Below are positions 37,843 through 45,373 of a stretch of DNA of 64,000 bases, piece by piece. Within the stretch, counting starts at the first letter, position 1, and every line of letters starts with the position of its first letter. Made by a program: the position numbers and the translations under genes. The DNA comes from DATAAP01 sp041690495. GTDB lineage: Bacteria; Pseudomonadota; Alphaproteobacteria; CACIAM-22H2. The DNA is taken from contig JAWLHE010000001.1 of assembly GCA_041690495.1 (NCBI GenBank), forward strand, positions 248,001-312,000, written 5' to 3'. Below the pieces are notes generated by a model. That model was not told the DNA's origin. It did not search any database and worked only from the letters and a program-made list of their open reading frames with translations.

Positions 37843-38664
37843 CTACTCCGTCAATGTGCTCGTGCGGCGGGGTGCCGCGTTCCTGTCCGTGACGCCGGGA
37901 ATGGGCTGCGTCGGGCCCGTGAAGGCGCCGCGCATCGCGTCGACGCCTTCCTGCGGCCTCGCGAGCGGTTCCAGCTCCTGCCGGTCGCGGCGGCGCTCGT
38001 CGGTGCTGATGTTCATGCGCCGGTCGCGGCGCTCGATCAGGCCGCGGGCGGCTTCGCCGAAGCGGTTGAACGACCAGGCGAGGGCGGGCTCGCCGAGGGG
38101 CAGGTTGTCGCCCGGCACGGTGCTGCGGCTGGCGTTCCAGGTATGCCAGGTCTTGCCGTAGCTGTTGATCTTCGACCGCATCAGTTCGCGCTCCGCCGCC
38201 GCGGGAAGGCCGGGCGCCACGAGCTGGCCCGACAGGATCTCGCCGTTATGCGGATGCCAGTATTGCCGCTCGCTCTGCGGCAGGCTTTCGAACAGGCGTT
38301 CGGAGATGATGTACTCGATCCCGGTCAGGTTGGAGTCGGCCGTGTTGCCGTCGAACAGCGCGCATTGCGCGAAGTCCTCGTTCGCCTGCCGGCAGAAATG
38401 GTGCGCTTCCATCTGGTGGGTCGCGTCGTGCTTCATCGGATGGAAGCCGACGAGGTAGATGTCCATCGCATCGGGGGGCGCATCGCGCTGCAGCATGACA
38501 GCGCCCGCCTCGAGCACGGTGGTGCGCGCCGTCTCGGGCGCGCCGGAAGGCGTGACCGTCGGTCCCGAGCGCCCGCTTCCGGTGCAGGATGCGAGGGCGA
38601 TCAGGGCGGCGGCCGCGCCGAGAAGCCGGGCGCGGCGGGCATTGCATTGCACCGGTGGGCGCAT
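37843..38664 (-). CDS. OBAP/DUF1264 family lipoprotein
   Basis: 273 residues. A lipoprotein signal with lipobox 'LIALASC' follows an Arg-rich N-terminus. The domain matches the oil-body-associated protein family (DUF1264): 'HQMEAHHFCRQANEDFAQC', 'GIEYIISERLFESLP' and 'YWHPHNGEILSGQLVAPGLP'. The family is shared by plants, fungi and bacteria and its role in bacteria is unknown; His/Glu-rich segments hint at metal binding. The ATG at 38664 gives a normal lipoprotein signal. A GTG at 38730 is the upstream limit. Confidence 0.82.
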   Translation of the reverse strand: MRPPVQCNARRARLLGAAAALIALASCTGSGRSGPTVTPSGAPETARTTVLEAGAVMLQRDAPPDAMDIYLVGFHPMKHDATHQMEAHHFCRQANEDFAQCALFDGNTADSNLTGIEYIISERLFESLPQSERQYWHPHNGEILSGQLVAPGLPAAAERELMRSKINSYGKTWHTWNASRSTVPGDNLPLGEPALAWSFNRFGEAARGLIERRDRRMNISTDERRRDRQELEPLARPQEGVDAMRGAFTGPTQPIPGVTDRNAAPRRTSTLTE

Positions 38665-38830
38665 GGGCAGGGCCTGGTTCTCAAATCCTCCTCCGTATAA
38701 GGCCGCCGCGACGAGCTTTGTTCCTCGCACCCGCCGGCGGCCTGCGTCCGCAAGAAACCGCCTTACGCATCACGCCCGTTTGTGGTGGAGTTGGGCTGGA
38801 AAAACACGCCCGCGCGGTTCCCGGACCGGC

Positions 38831-38850
38831 GGGGCGCTAGGCTAAAGTGT
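38831..38850 (+). repeat. Inverted repeat, left copy
   Basis: GGGGCGCTAGGCTAAAGTGT; 19 of 20 bases match the reverse complement of 39968-39987. Weaker similarity continues outward on both sides (ccggaccggc against ccggtcct). The two copies flank the PEP-CTERM gene and its upstream region. TAGGCT is also the -10 element of promoters elsewhere in the window, so these could be two copies of a promoter. Confidence 0.7.
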
Positions 38851-38903
38851 TGCAGGTTCCGGTCGGATCGCACGGGCCCGCCGGGAAGGCGACCGCTTTG
38901 CTC

Positions 38904-38935
38904 AAAGGAAAAGCCGCCGGGAGATCATCCCGGCG
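38904..38935 (-). terminator. Rho-independent terminator of the PEP-CTERM gene
   Basis: On the minus strand, stem CGCCGGGA/TCCCGGCG with a 5-nt loop (38915-38935) is followed by a T-rich run, TTTTCCTTT. It lies 26 bp after the stop codon at 38961. Confidence 0.75.
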
Positions 38936-38960
38936 ACGTTCATCCGCGCATACGAGAACT

Positions 38961-39545
38961 CTAGGACGACCGCCGGCGCAGGGCGAGGCCGAGCAGGCCT
39001 GCGGCCAGGATCGAGAGCGTCGCCGGCTCCGGCACCGGCACTGCGGCCGCCTCAACGGTGAACGACACCGTGTAGTCCCATGTCCCGCCGTCGCCGCTCT
39101 TGTGTTGGCCGAAATTGAAGAATGTAAGAATCGATCCATTGTCCTCCAGCGGCAATGAGACTAGCGAGACCGGCGAGCTGCCAAGCAGATCGATTATGAC
39201 GTCGGGAGTCACCTGCTGGAGGTCCCGTGTCAGGGCATAACCTATTCCGAACAGAGTGGTCGGTCCGCTGAGGGTGGTTTCAAACGCGAAGGTCGCGCTC
39301 GTCAGCCGGCTGCCGGTGGGCAGGGTGAAGCGAAATTCGTCGACGTCAGAACCAGAGTCATCAAATTTTCCGCTGCCCGAGACGGTGTTCACGCCAACGT
39401 CGAAAGTCAGCTGTGAGAGTGGAAAAGAGGGCAATTCGCCATCGATACTCTCGTCGTAGTTCAGAGGCGCTGCGATCGCGCGATCGGCGAGACCGACCCC
39501 GAACACCGCCGTGACCGCCACCAGACCCGCAATCCACTTTTTCAT
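38961..39545 (-). CDS. PEP-CTERM sorting domain protein
   Basis: 194 residues. Signal peptide 'LVAVTAVFGVGLADRAIA'. The middle is a beta-rich domain with Ser/Thr/Gly. The C-terminus is the classic PEP-CTERM signal 'VPVPEPATLSILAAGLLGLA' followed by LRRRSS. ATG 39545 has GGGGGG upstream. An exosortase (EpsH/XrtA-like) would cut it, but none is in the window. Role in exopolysaccharide or biofilm is inferred from the family. Confidence 0.88.
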   Translation of the reverse strand: MKKWIAGLVAVTAVFGVGLADRAIAAPLNYDESIDGELPSFPLSQLTFDVGVNTVSGSGKFDDSGSDVDEFRFTLPTGSRLTSATFAFETTLSGPTTLFGIGYALTRDLQQVTPDVIIDLLGSSPVSLVSLPLEDNGSILTFFNFGQHKSGDGGTWDYTVSFTVEAAAVPVPEPATLSILAAGLLGLALRRRSS

Positions 39546-40304
39546 TGTCCCCCCAATTTTTGTCCGGCTGTTGCCGTGTTGTGTCGTCCACCCCGGGGGC
39601 AGCATGAGGCAATCCCTCCAGAGACTCTCCATGTTATGCAAGAGTCCCGCCACCGCCTCCGACCAAGCGATGTCAATTGGTTAACCGGCGAGGCCGTCTT
39701 TCGATTGTAAAATCTGCCGACAGTCGCCGCGCCAAAAGACGGACGCGATCGGATGAGCCTTCTGGAGGAACGTCCGCGAACGTCTGGCTAGAAACACATC
39801 TGGAAAGAAGTCCGTATGAGCGCCGAGATGCCGGCGGACGGCCGTCCGTCAGCTCTTGAAGAGGCGGCTCGCTGGCCGAGAACACTTCGGAGCGCACGGG
39901 AGTGCAATCCGCGGCGAAGGAAAGGCGCATCCCGTCGCTCGTCTGCGAGCTCCCTCGTGCCGTAACCACACTTTAGCCTAACGCCCCACAGGACCGGCGG
40001 GCGTTTCATTTCTCGGTATCTTTTGAACGGTCGTCCCCGGGCTTGACCCTGCCGGTCATACTTGTCCGCAGCGCATTCCTGGCCCGCCGATCAGGTCCGC
40101 GGGCGGCATACGATAAGGGAGGACGAGAGGAGACAGCTGCAAACTCGCCTGAAGCGATGAAGCAGCGGCGGGTTCATCCGGAGATTCAGGGGCTTATATG
40201 CGTCCCTCCGGCCGCTCCGCCGGCGGCGCTAGCGGTCGAACGGCACGAACGGTGAAACGGCGCGAACGGTCGAATCGGGTGAAACAGCCGCAACGGCCGG
40301 ACGG
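39546..40304. other. Non-coding region with inverted-repeat copy and short direct repeats
   Basis: No convincing gene in about 760 bp. A 49-codon ATG frame at 39818 has a GGAAAG-like site, but its product is arbitrary-looking. The right inverted-repeat copy is at 39968. A degraded REP-like stretch (gggcttgaccctgccggtc) is near 40037. At 40237-40286 the heptamer CGAACGG or close variants recur about every 9 bp. Composition before 39800 is relatively AT-rich. Confidence 0.4.
39968..39987 (-). repeat. Inverted repeat, right copy
   Basis: Reverse complement GGGGCGTTAGGCTAAAGTGT differs from 38831-38850 at one position. The copies are 1.1 kb apart and point toward each other. Confidence 0.7.
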
Positions 40305-40877
40305 TCAGAACAGACGGAAGGCCGTGCCGACCAGCCCCAGGGGCCAGCGCCCCGCGGCGAACAGCCGGAACTTGATGGCGAAGGGGTGCATGTCGCCGGT
40401 TCCGGCGGCGAGGGCAAGTCCCGCCTGGTAGGCGGCCTGGGTGGCGGCGCCGGCGGCGACGCGGGCAAGGGCGGGGTCGGCGACCTGGCTGCGCGAGGCG
40501 GCGATCGAGGCGGCCCCGAGCACAACGTCCGACGCTTCGAGCGTTACCCGCGACAGCGCGGTCAGGACCGCGTGCTCGCCAAGGGCCCGCTTGGCGGCGG
40601 CGAGGAGATCGGCGCGCAGCCGCTCCTCCGCGTCCCACCAGGCGCGGCTCCATTGAGAATCGCGCGTCGCCCGCTCGGCTTCGCGCCAGTCCGTGACCGG
40701 CACGACATCGGCGGTGATGCCGAGCGCACGGAGATAGTCGGCCGCCTCCCGGCGCTCGTCATCGGTGAAAACCTGGCCGACCGCGGCAAACCACGAGAGA
40801 TGGCGCAGTCCCGCGGCGAAGCGCGCCAGCGCCGGAAGGGCCTCGCGCGTCACGACACGCGGGCTCGCGGCGCTCAC
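40305..40877 (-). CDS. Unknown protein coupled to gentisate dioxygenase
   Basis: 190 residues, mostly Ala/Arg-rich helix. 'FTDDERREAADYLRALG' near the start and 'WSRAWWDAEERLRADLL' in the middle are the distinctive parts, and the end is 'FAAGRWPLGLVGTAFRLF'. There is no signal peptide or clear membrane segment. GTG 40877 overlaps the gentisate dioxygenase stop (GTGA), so it is translationally coupled and last in the aromatic operon. No family is recognised. Candidates are an accessory factor or a divergent missing pathway enzyme, but neither is supported by a motif. Confidence 0.65.
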   Translation of the reverse strand: MSAASPRVVTREALPALARFAAGLRHLSWFAAVGQVFTDDERREAADYLRALGITADVVPVTDWREAERATRDSQWSRAWWDAEERLRADLLAAAKRALGEHAVLTALSRVTLEASDVVLGAASIAASRSQVADPALARVAAGAATQAAYQAGLALAAGTGDMHPFAIKFRLFAAGRWPLGLVGTAFRLF

Positions 40878-41953
40878 GCGCGCTTGCCGTTGCCCGTCTG
40901 GTTGCCGCGCATCTCACGCCACAGCCCGAGCTTCTCCTGCGCCGGGCGGTCGGAGAAGCTGAAGATCGTCGCGTCGCCGTCGGCCTCGTGATGATGGCGA
41001 TGCCAGCTCGGCACGACGAAGATGTCCTGCGGGCCCCACTCGTAGGTGACGTCCTTGCCGTCCTGGCCGGTGATGGTCGTACGGCCGGTGCCCTCGATGA
41101 CCGCGAACACGGCGCCGTCGGTCGAGCGGTAGGGCTGCGTCCTCATGCCCCTGGGCAGGAGCTGCATGAACGTGCCGATCGTCGGCATCGCCCAGCCGCC
41201 GTCGACGGGATTGACGTAGCGCAGCTTGAGGCCGTGGCACGGATCCCACTCCTCGGTCCTGCGCATCTTCTCCAGCGCCTCGCGCGTGCGCGCATAGGGA
41301 TAGTTGAACACGGGCGAGGTCGGCATCTTCTTCTCGTAGCCGAGCGGCATCAGGCCGTTGCCGTAGCGCGCCAGCGAGTCGCCCACCGGCCGCGTCGTCG
41401 GGTGCCGTTCGTCGGGATAGCCTTCGGCGAACTGCGCGTCGAACATCGCCACCATCGGGATGTCGAGCCCGTCCATCCACACCATCGGCTGGTCGCTGTC
41501 GTTGCCGTGGTCGTGCCAGGTCCAGGACGGCGTTATGACGAAATCGCCCGGCTCCATGATCGTCTTCTCGCCGTCGACGGCGGTGTAGGCGCCCTTGCCC
41601 TCGACGATGAAGCGCAGCGCCGACTGCGAATGGCGGTGCGCGGGCGCGATCTCGCCGGGCAGGATGAGCTGCAGGCCGGCATAGAGAGAGCTCGTGATCT
41701 GCGACTTGCCGCGCAGGCCCGGGTTCTCGAGCACCAGCACGCGCCGCTCGGCCTCCTTCGCCGTGATCAGGCGGCCCGCCTCCATGATGTAGGGCCGCAC
41801 CTCGCTGTAGCGCCAGAACGCCGGCAATGCCGGCGAGCGCGGCTCCTTGACGATCAGGCCGCGCAGCACCTCCCACAGCGGGGCGAGATTGCTGGCGCCG
41901 ATCTTGTCGTAATACGCGGCGCGCTCGGGCGTCCGTTTCGGCTGGGCTTCCAT
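40874..41953 (-). CDS. Gentisate 1,2-dioxygenase (bicupin)
   Basis: 359-residue iron-dependent ring-cleaving enzyme that opens gentisate to maleylpyruvate. The N-terminal cupin has metal His in 'APAHRHSQSALRFIVEG' (H106, H108) and H147/H149 in 'PSWTWHDHG'. The C-terminal cupin has 'GRTTITGQDGKD' and 'VVPSWHRHHH'. 'FWRYSEVRPYIMEAG' is a typical gentisate/salicylate dioxygenase segment. GGGAGGA precedes ATG. Activity on salicylate or 1-hydroxy-2-naphthoate, seen in relatives, cannot be excluded. It lies in an operon below the diiron protein, SDR and reductase. Confidence 0.9.
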   Translation of the reverse strand: MEAQPKRTPERAAYYDKIGASNLAPLWEVLRGLIVKEPRSPALPAFWRYSEVRPYIMEAGRLITAKEAERRVLVLENPGLRGKSQITSSLYAGLQLILPGEIAPAHRHSQSALRFIVEGKGAYTAVDGEKTIMEPGDFVITPSWTWHDHGNDSDQPMVWMDGLDIPMVAMFDAQFAEGYPDERHPTTRPVGDSLARYGNGLMPLGYEKKMPTSPVFNYPYARTREALEKMRRTEEWDPCHGLKLRYVNPVDGGWAMPTIGTFMQLLPRGMRTQPYRSTDGAVFAVIEGTGRTTITGQDGKDVTYEWGPQDIFVVPSWHRHHHEADGDATIFSFSDRPAQEKLGLWREMRGNQTGNGKRA

Positions 41954-41999
41954 CGTCAGGTCCTCCCGAAGGCAATTTAGTCTGGCGGCGTCGCCACGT

Positions 42000-42028
42000 C
42001 CTCATGCTTCGACAGGCTCAGCATGAGG
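42000..42028. repeat. Short REP-like hairpin
   Basis: Arms CCTCATGCT and AGCATGAGG around an 11-nt loop containing TCGACAGGCTC. Palindromes of this kind (CTCATGCT...AGCATGAG) are widespread between genes in alphaproteobacteria. It lies between the diiron protein gene and the gentisate dioxygenase gene, and its sequence differs from the elements at 35200, 37212 and 51810. Confidence 0.75.
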
Positions 42029-42043
42029 TCTGGCACACTTAGG

Positions 42044-42760
42044 TCATGCGGCGGCCTGCGCCACGTCGGGCAGCGAGAGGCCCAGCTTGCCGGCAGCCTC
42101 GCGCGCCCGGGCCATGTAGTCCTCGCGCATCTCCTCGTTCTTGCGCAGCTTGATCTTCCACTTGCGGAAGATCTCGTTGTTCTTCGAGTTGGGCCGGCCG
42201 AAGAAGGCGGGCATGACCGGGAACACCGTATCGACGGCCTTCTGCAGCCGCGCCTTGCCTTCCGGGGTCTTGACCAGCTCCTCGCCGAAATCGATGCCGA
42301 ACTGCGCGTGGAAGCGCTCCTCGGGCATGGTCATGCGCGCGAGATTGCGGAGCGGATGGAACGAGCAATGCAGCAGATCCTCGACCTGCAGAATCTCGGC
42401 GAGGTCGCCGAGCAGCTTGATCGCGACGAACTCCTCCCAGTTCCTGAGCGGGTATTCGAAGATCGACAGCGGCCGCTTCTCGGTCTTGCCGGGAATCATC
42501 CGCTCGGCGGCAATGCCCATCTGGCGGCCGAGCTCGAAGAAGCGCACGTGGTGCCCGTACTCCTCCATCGCCACGCGGCAGGTGAGCCACTTGGCATACG
42601 GCGTCGGCGCGAAGGCGACGGCGGGCTCGTCGAACACCTGCGCGCCGTAAAGCTCGTTGATCGCATGGCTGATGACGATCTTCTCCAGCGCTTCGCGGTA
42701 TTCGGCGGGCTGCGCTGCCAGCTCCTCGACCGTCTTCACCTGCGGGATGGCTGCGGACAT
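42044..42760 (-). CDS. Orphan PaaA/PaaC-like diiron oxygenase candidate
   Basis: 238-residue ferritin-like protein of the phenylacetic acid catabolic (PF05138-like) group. A full diiron ligand set is visible: E36 in 'NELYGAQ', E67 and H70 in 'EEYGHH', E122 or E127 in the helix 'DLAEILQVED', and E148 and H151 in 'PEERFH'. It is shorter than PaaA (about 330 residues) and than BoxB (about 470). There is no PaaB, PaaC, PaaD or PaaE partner. AAGGAGAG precedes ATG. With the ferredoxin-reductase and SDR encoded just upstream, it probably oxygenates an aromatic, perhaps aromatic-CoA, substrate made by the ligase at 45374. Substrate unknown. Confidence 0.75.
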   Translation of the reverse strand: MSAAIPQVKTVEELAAQPAEYREALEKIVISHAINELYGAQVFDEPAVAFAPTPYAKWLTCRVAMEEYGHHVRFFELGRQMGIAAERMIPGKTEKRPLSIFEYPLRNWEEFVAIKLLGDLAEILQVEDLLHCSFHPLRNLARMTMPEERFHAQFGIDFGEELVKTPEGKARLQKAVDTVFPVMPAFFGRPNSKNNEIFRKWKIKLRKNEEMREDYMARAREAAGKLGLSLPDVAQAAA

Positions 42761-42780
42761 CGGGCTCTCCTTGTCTCGGG

Positions 42781-43722
42781 TCAGAGGACCGGCTCGGTGT
42801 TGAACGCCTCGAGGTCGGTCGCAAGCTCGGTGAATTTCGGCGCCAGCTCGCGCTCCACCGCCGGCGCCAGGCTCTCCGTGCTCCAGTCGCCGTCGGTCTT
42901 CGCCAGCCGGGCGACGGGTCGTGGCTGCGAGAACAGGAACACCTCCCGCCCGCGCACGCCGAACAGCTGGCCGGAAATCGTCTGCGCCGCCGGCGCGCAC
43001 AGGAAGGCGACGAAACGGGCGACGTGCGAAGCCGGCACTTTCATCGCGCGCGCCTTGTACTGTGCCTGGCCCTCGTTGGCAGGCCTGATCGAGTCGGTCA
43101 CGCGGGTCGCCGCGAACGGCGCCACCGCATTCGCGGTGATGCCCGCGCGCGCCATGTCGAGCGCCGTCACGCGCGTCAGGCCGACGAGGCCCGCCTTGGC
43201 GCTGGCATAGGCGGCCTGGCCGTAATTGCCGTAGAGGCCGGCGGTCGAGACGATGTTGACGATGCGGCCCCATCCGTACGGATTGCCGCCGCGGCCGGCC
43301 TTCGCGTTCTCGCGCAGCGCCGGCGTCGCCGCCGCGGTCATGAACGCCGCCGCGGAAAGATTGGTCTGGATCACCGCGTCCCAGTCGCGCGGCTCGAGCT
43401 TGAAGACGAACGCATCGCGCAGGATCGCCGCGTTGTTGACGACGATGTCGATGCCGCCGAAACGCTTTACCGCGAGCGCCACGGCCGCGGCGCTGGCGGA
43501 TGGTGCTGCGATGCTGTCGGCGAAGGCGGCGGCGCTTGCCCCGAGTTCGGCCGCCGCGGCCTCGACCGCTTTCGGATCGGCGCCGGTACCGTCGATCGAC
43601 GTGCCGGGATCGGCAAGCACGACCTTCGCGCCCTGTGCAATCAGCTCGGCCGCGATTGCCTTGCCGATGCCCGTGGCGGCTCCCGTCACGATCGCCACGC
43701 GTCCGTCCAGCACCTGCGTCAT
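42781..43722 (-). CDS. SDR-family dehydrogenase (hydroxyacyl-CoA dehydrogenase type)
   Basis: 313-residue short-chain dehydrogenase. NAD(P)-binding TGAATGIG (13-20), 'NNAAILRD' (96-103), S159, and the catalytic Y172-x3-K176 in 'YASAKAGL'. The sequence and length resemble the dehydrogenase unit of multifunctional peroxisomal enzymes, which act on 3-hydroxyacyl-CoA. The C-terminal 60 residues go beyond the core. It sits between reductase and diiron protein genes and may oxidise a hydroxy or dihydrodiol CoA intermediate. Confidence 0.85.
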   Translation of the reverse strand: MTQVLDGRVAIVTGAATGIGKAIAAELIAQGAKVVLADPGTSIDGTGADPKAVEAAAAELGASAAAFADSIAAPSASAAAVALAVKRFGGIDIVVNNAAILRDAFVFKLEPRDWDAVIQTNLSAAAFMTAAATPALRENAKAGRGGNPYGWGRIVNIVSTAGLYGNYGQAAYASAKAGLVGLTRVTALDMARAGITANAVAPFAATRVTDSIRPANEGQAQYKARAMKVPASHVARFVAFLCAPAAQTISGQLFGVRGREVFLFSQPRPVARLAKTDGDWSTESLAPAVERELAPKFTELATDLEAFNTEPVL

Positions 43723-43736
43723 CCGTTTCCTTTCCT

Positions 43737-44759
43737 TCACCCGCCCAGCGCTGCCTTCTCTGCCTCGCTGTAAAACGCGTCGGCGTGGCAATCCTGCCGG
43801 CGCACGCCCAGATCGGTCAACGCGGCGACCGCGGTCTCTACCATCACCGGCGGCCCGGCGAGATACGCCTTTACTCCGTCGAGAGATGCGAAATCGGCAC
43901 GCACGGTATCGGCGAGAAATCCGGTGCGGCGCGACGTCGGGCCGTCCGGCTCCGACAGCACTGGAATGAAGGTGAGATTGGCGTGTCGCGCCGCCAGCGC
44001 CTTGAAATGATCCTCGAGATAGAGATCGCGCTCGGCGCGGACGCCGAAATAGAGCGTGATCGGCTGCTGCATCCCGCGGGCCAGCGCGGTCTCGACGATC
44101 GACTTGATCGGCGCCATGCCGGAGCCGCCGGCAAGCGCCACGATCGGTCCGGTGTGCTTCTCGCGCAGATAGGAGGTGCCGAGCGGCCCGGCGATCCTGA
44201 CGAGGTCGCCGACCCTGAGCTGGCGGGCGACGAACGGCGTTACGGCCCCGCCGGGCAACAGCCGGATGTGGAATTCGAGCACCTTCTCGTCTGGCCGGTT
44301 GGCCATCGAGTAATCGCGCGGCGGAAGGCCCGGAAATTCGATGCTGGCGTACTGTCCGGCGGAGAAGTCGAATGGTCCGCCGGAGAGAATCTCCAGGCGG
44401 AGGATGCGGATGTCGTGCGTTGCGTTCGCAATCGAGACGACCCTGCAAGTCAGCCGCCGCGACGGGTGCGCAACCGTCTCGTCCGCATCGAGGAACTTGA
44501 CCTCGCAATCCGACCACGGCACGGCGCGGCAGGCGAGAATGAGCCCGCTTGCCTTCTCGGCCTCGGTCAGGGCGAATTCGGAATAGGGCGACATTTCGAC
44601 CTCGCCCGCGATCAGCTCCGACTTGCAGGCGCCGCAATTGCCGGACCGGCAGCCGTGGGGATAGGGAAGCTCGCGCGCCAGCGCCGCCTCGAGGATGGTC
44701 TGGCCCATCTCGACGGCCAGATCGTCGTCGAACTGGCGGACTTTGATGCTGAAGGCCAT
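43737..44759 (-). CDS. Ferredoxin/FAD/NAD oxidoreductase, electron donor of an oxygenase
   Basis: 340 residues in the order of diiron and Rieske oxygenase reductases. The N-terminal plant-type [2Fe-2S] domain has C37, C42, C45 and C77 ('CRSGNCGAC'). The FAD domain has 'RDYSMANRP', and the NAD domain 'LAGGSGMAPIKSI' and 'AYLAGPPVMVE'. It differs from PaaE, whose ferredoxin is at the C-terminus. First gene of the minus-strand aromatic operon; its likely partner is the diiron protein at 42044. A promoter and MarR-type operator lie immediately upstream. Confidence 0.92.
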   Translation of the reverse strand: MAFSIKVRQFDDDLAVEMGQTILEAALARELPYPHGCRSGNCGACKSELIAGEVEMSPYSEFALTEAEKASGLILACRAVPWSDCEVKFLDADETVAHPSRRLTCRVVSIANATHDIRILRLEILSGGPFDFSAGQYASIEFPGLPPRDYSMANRPDEKVLEFHIRLLPGGAVTPFVARQLRVGDLVRIAGPLGTSYLREKHTGPIVALAGGSGMAPIKSIVETALARGMQQPITLYFGVRAERDLYLEDHFKALAARHANLTFIPVLSEPDGPTSRRTGFLADTVRADFASLDGVKAYLAGPPVMVETAVAALTDLGVRRQDCHADAFYSEAEKAALGG

Positions 44760-44785
44760 CGCGTCGGGCTCTCTGGTCAACGGCT

Positions 44786-44836
44786 AGGATATGGGCTAGA
44801 TTGCGGGAAAGTCAAACTGTTTGGCCGTCAAACAAT
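44786..44836. promoter_or_regulatory. Divergent control region with MarR-type operator
   Basis: Toward the reductase operon (minus) TTGACT (44810-44815) and TATCCT (44786-44791) have an 18-bp spacer. An inverted repeat, arms ACTGTTTG and CAAACAAT around GCCGT, fills 44816-44836, directly upstream of that -35 and 7 bp before the MarR start codon. It differs by one base from the liv operator at 19384-19404. Both divergent genes could be controlled from it. Confidence 0.7.
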
Positions 44837-44843
44837 TTCACGC

Positions 44844-45344
44844 ATGTGCGCCGCCCAGCCCCGCCTGAAAATCGAGCCGGCCAAGGCTACGAAACGCGAC
44901 GGCCGGATAGCCGAGGGACGATTGTCCGGGCTGCTCGGATACGCGTTGCGCCGTGCCCAGATGCGCGTCTTCCAGGATTTTGCCGCCTCGATGGCCGAGC
45001 TTGGGCTGACCCCCGGTCAGCTCGGTGCGCTGCTGCTGATCGAGGCCAATCGCGGTCTCAGCCAGACCCAGCTCGGCGCGGCGCTGGGCATCGACCGCTC
45101 GTCGGTCGTGCCGCTGCTCGACAAGCTGCAGGCGCTCGATCTCGTCCGGCGGACCGCACGCGCCAGCGACCGCCGGACGCACGCGCTGGAGCTGGGCGAT
45201 GCCGGTGCCGCACTGATCCGCCGCGTTCTGCCGGCGCTCGAGGCGCACGAGCGGCGCATCGCCGCGAACCTGTCGCCGTCGGAACGGCGCTTGCTGATGG
45301 CGCTGCTCGAGCGCATTGCCCCGGCGGACGGCGGAACGCAATGA
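44844..45344 (+). CDS. MarR-family regulator of the aromatic cluster
   Basis: 166-residue winged-helix regulator. HTH 'LSQTQLGAALGIDRSSVVPL' and wing 'RTARASDRRTHALELGDAG' are clear. It is divergent from the reductase operon and 29 bp upstream of the CoA ligase. MarR proteins of this kind often sense aromatic acids or aroyl-CoA. The palindrome 44816-44836 next to its start is its probable site (autoregulation), and the copy at 19384 a second target. ATG 44844 is the start that leaves the palindrome outside the gene. Confidence 0.9.
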   Translation: MCAAQPRLKIEPAKATKRDGRIAEGRLSGLLGYALRRAQMRVFQDFAASMAELGLTPGQLGALLLIEANRGLSQTQLGAALGIDRSSVVPLLDKLQALDLVRRTARASDRRTHALELGDAGAALIRRVLPALEAHERRIAANLSPSERRLLMALLERIAPADGGTQ

Positions 45345-45373
45345 GCGGTGCATCGGGGGGGCGGTGACTGGCC

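Noticed and set aside
39818..39967. 49-codon ATG frame in the gap after the PEP-CTERM gene
   Set aside because: There is a GGAAAG-like site, but the peptide is Arg/Ser/Ala-rich with no hydrophobic or conserved pattern, and no promoter was seen. Not enough for a gene call.
42044..42760. Identification as BoxB (benzoyl-CoA epoxidase)
   Set aside because: BoxB is about twice as long, and no BoxA or BoxC gene is present. The sequence is closer to the PaaA/PaaC group.
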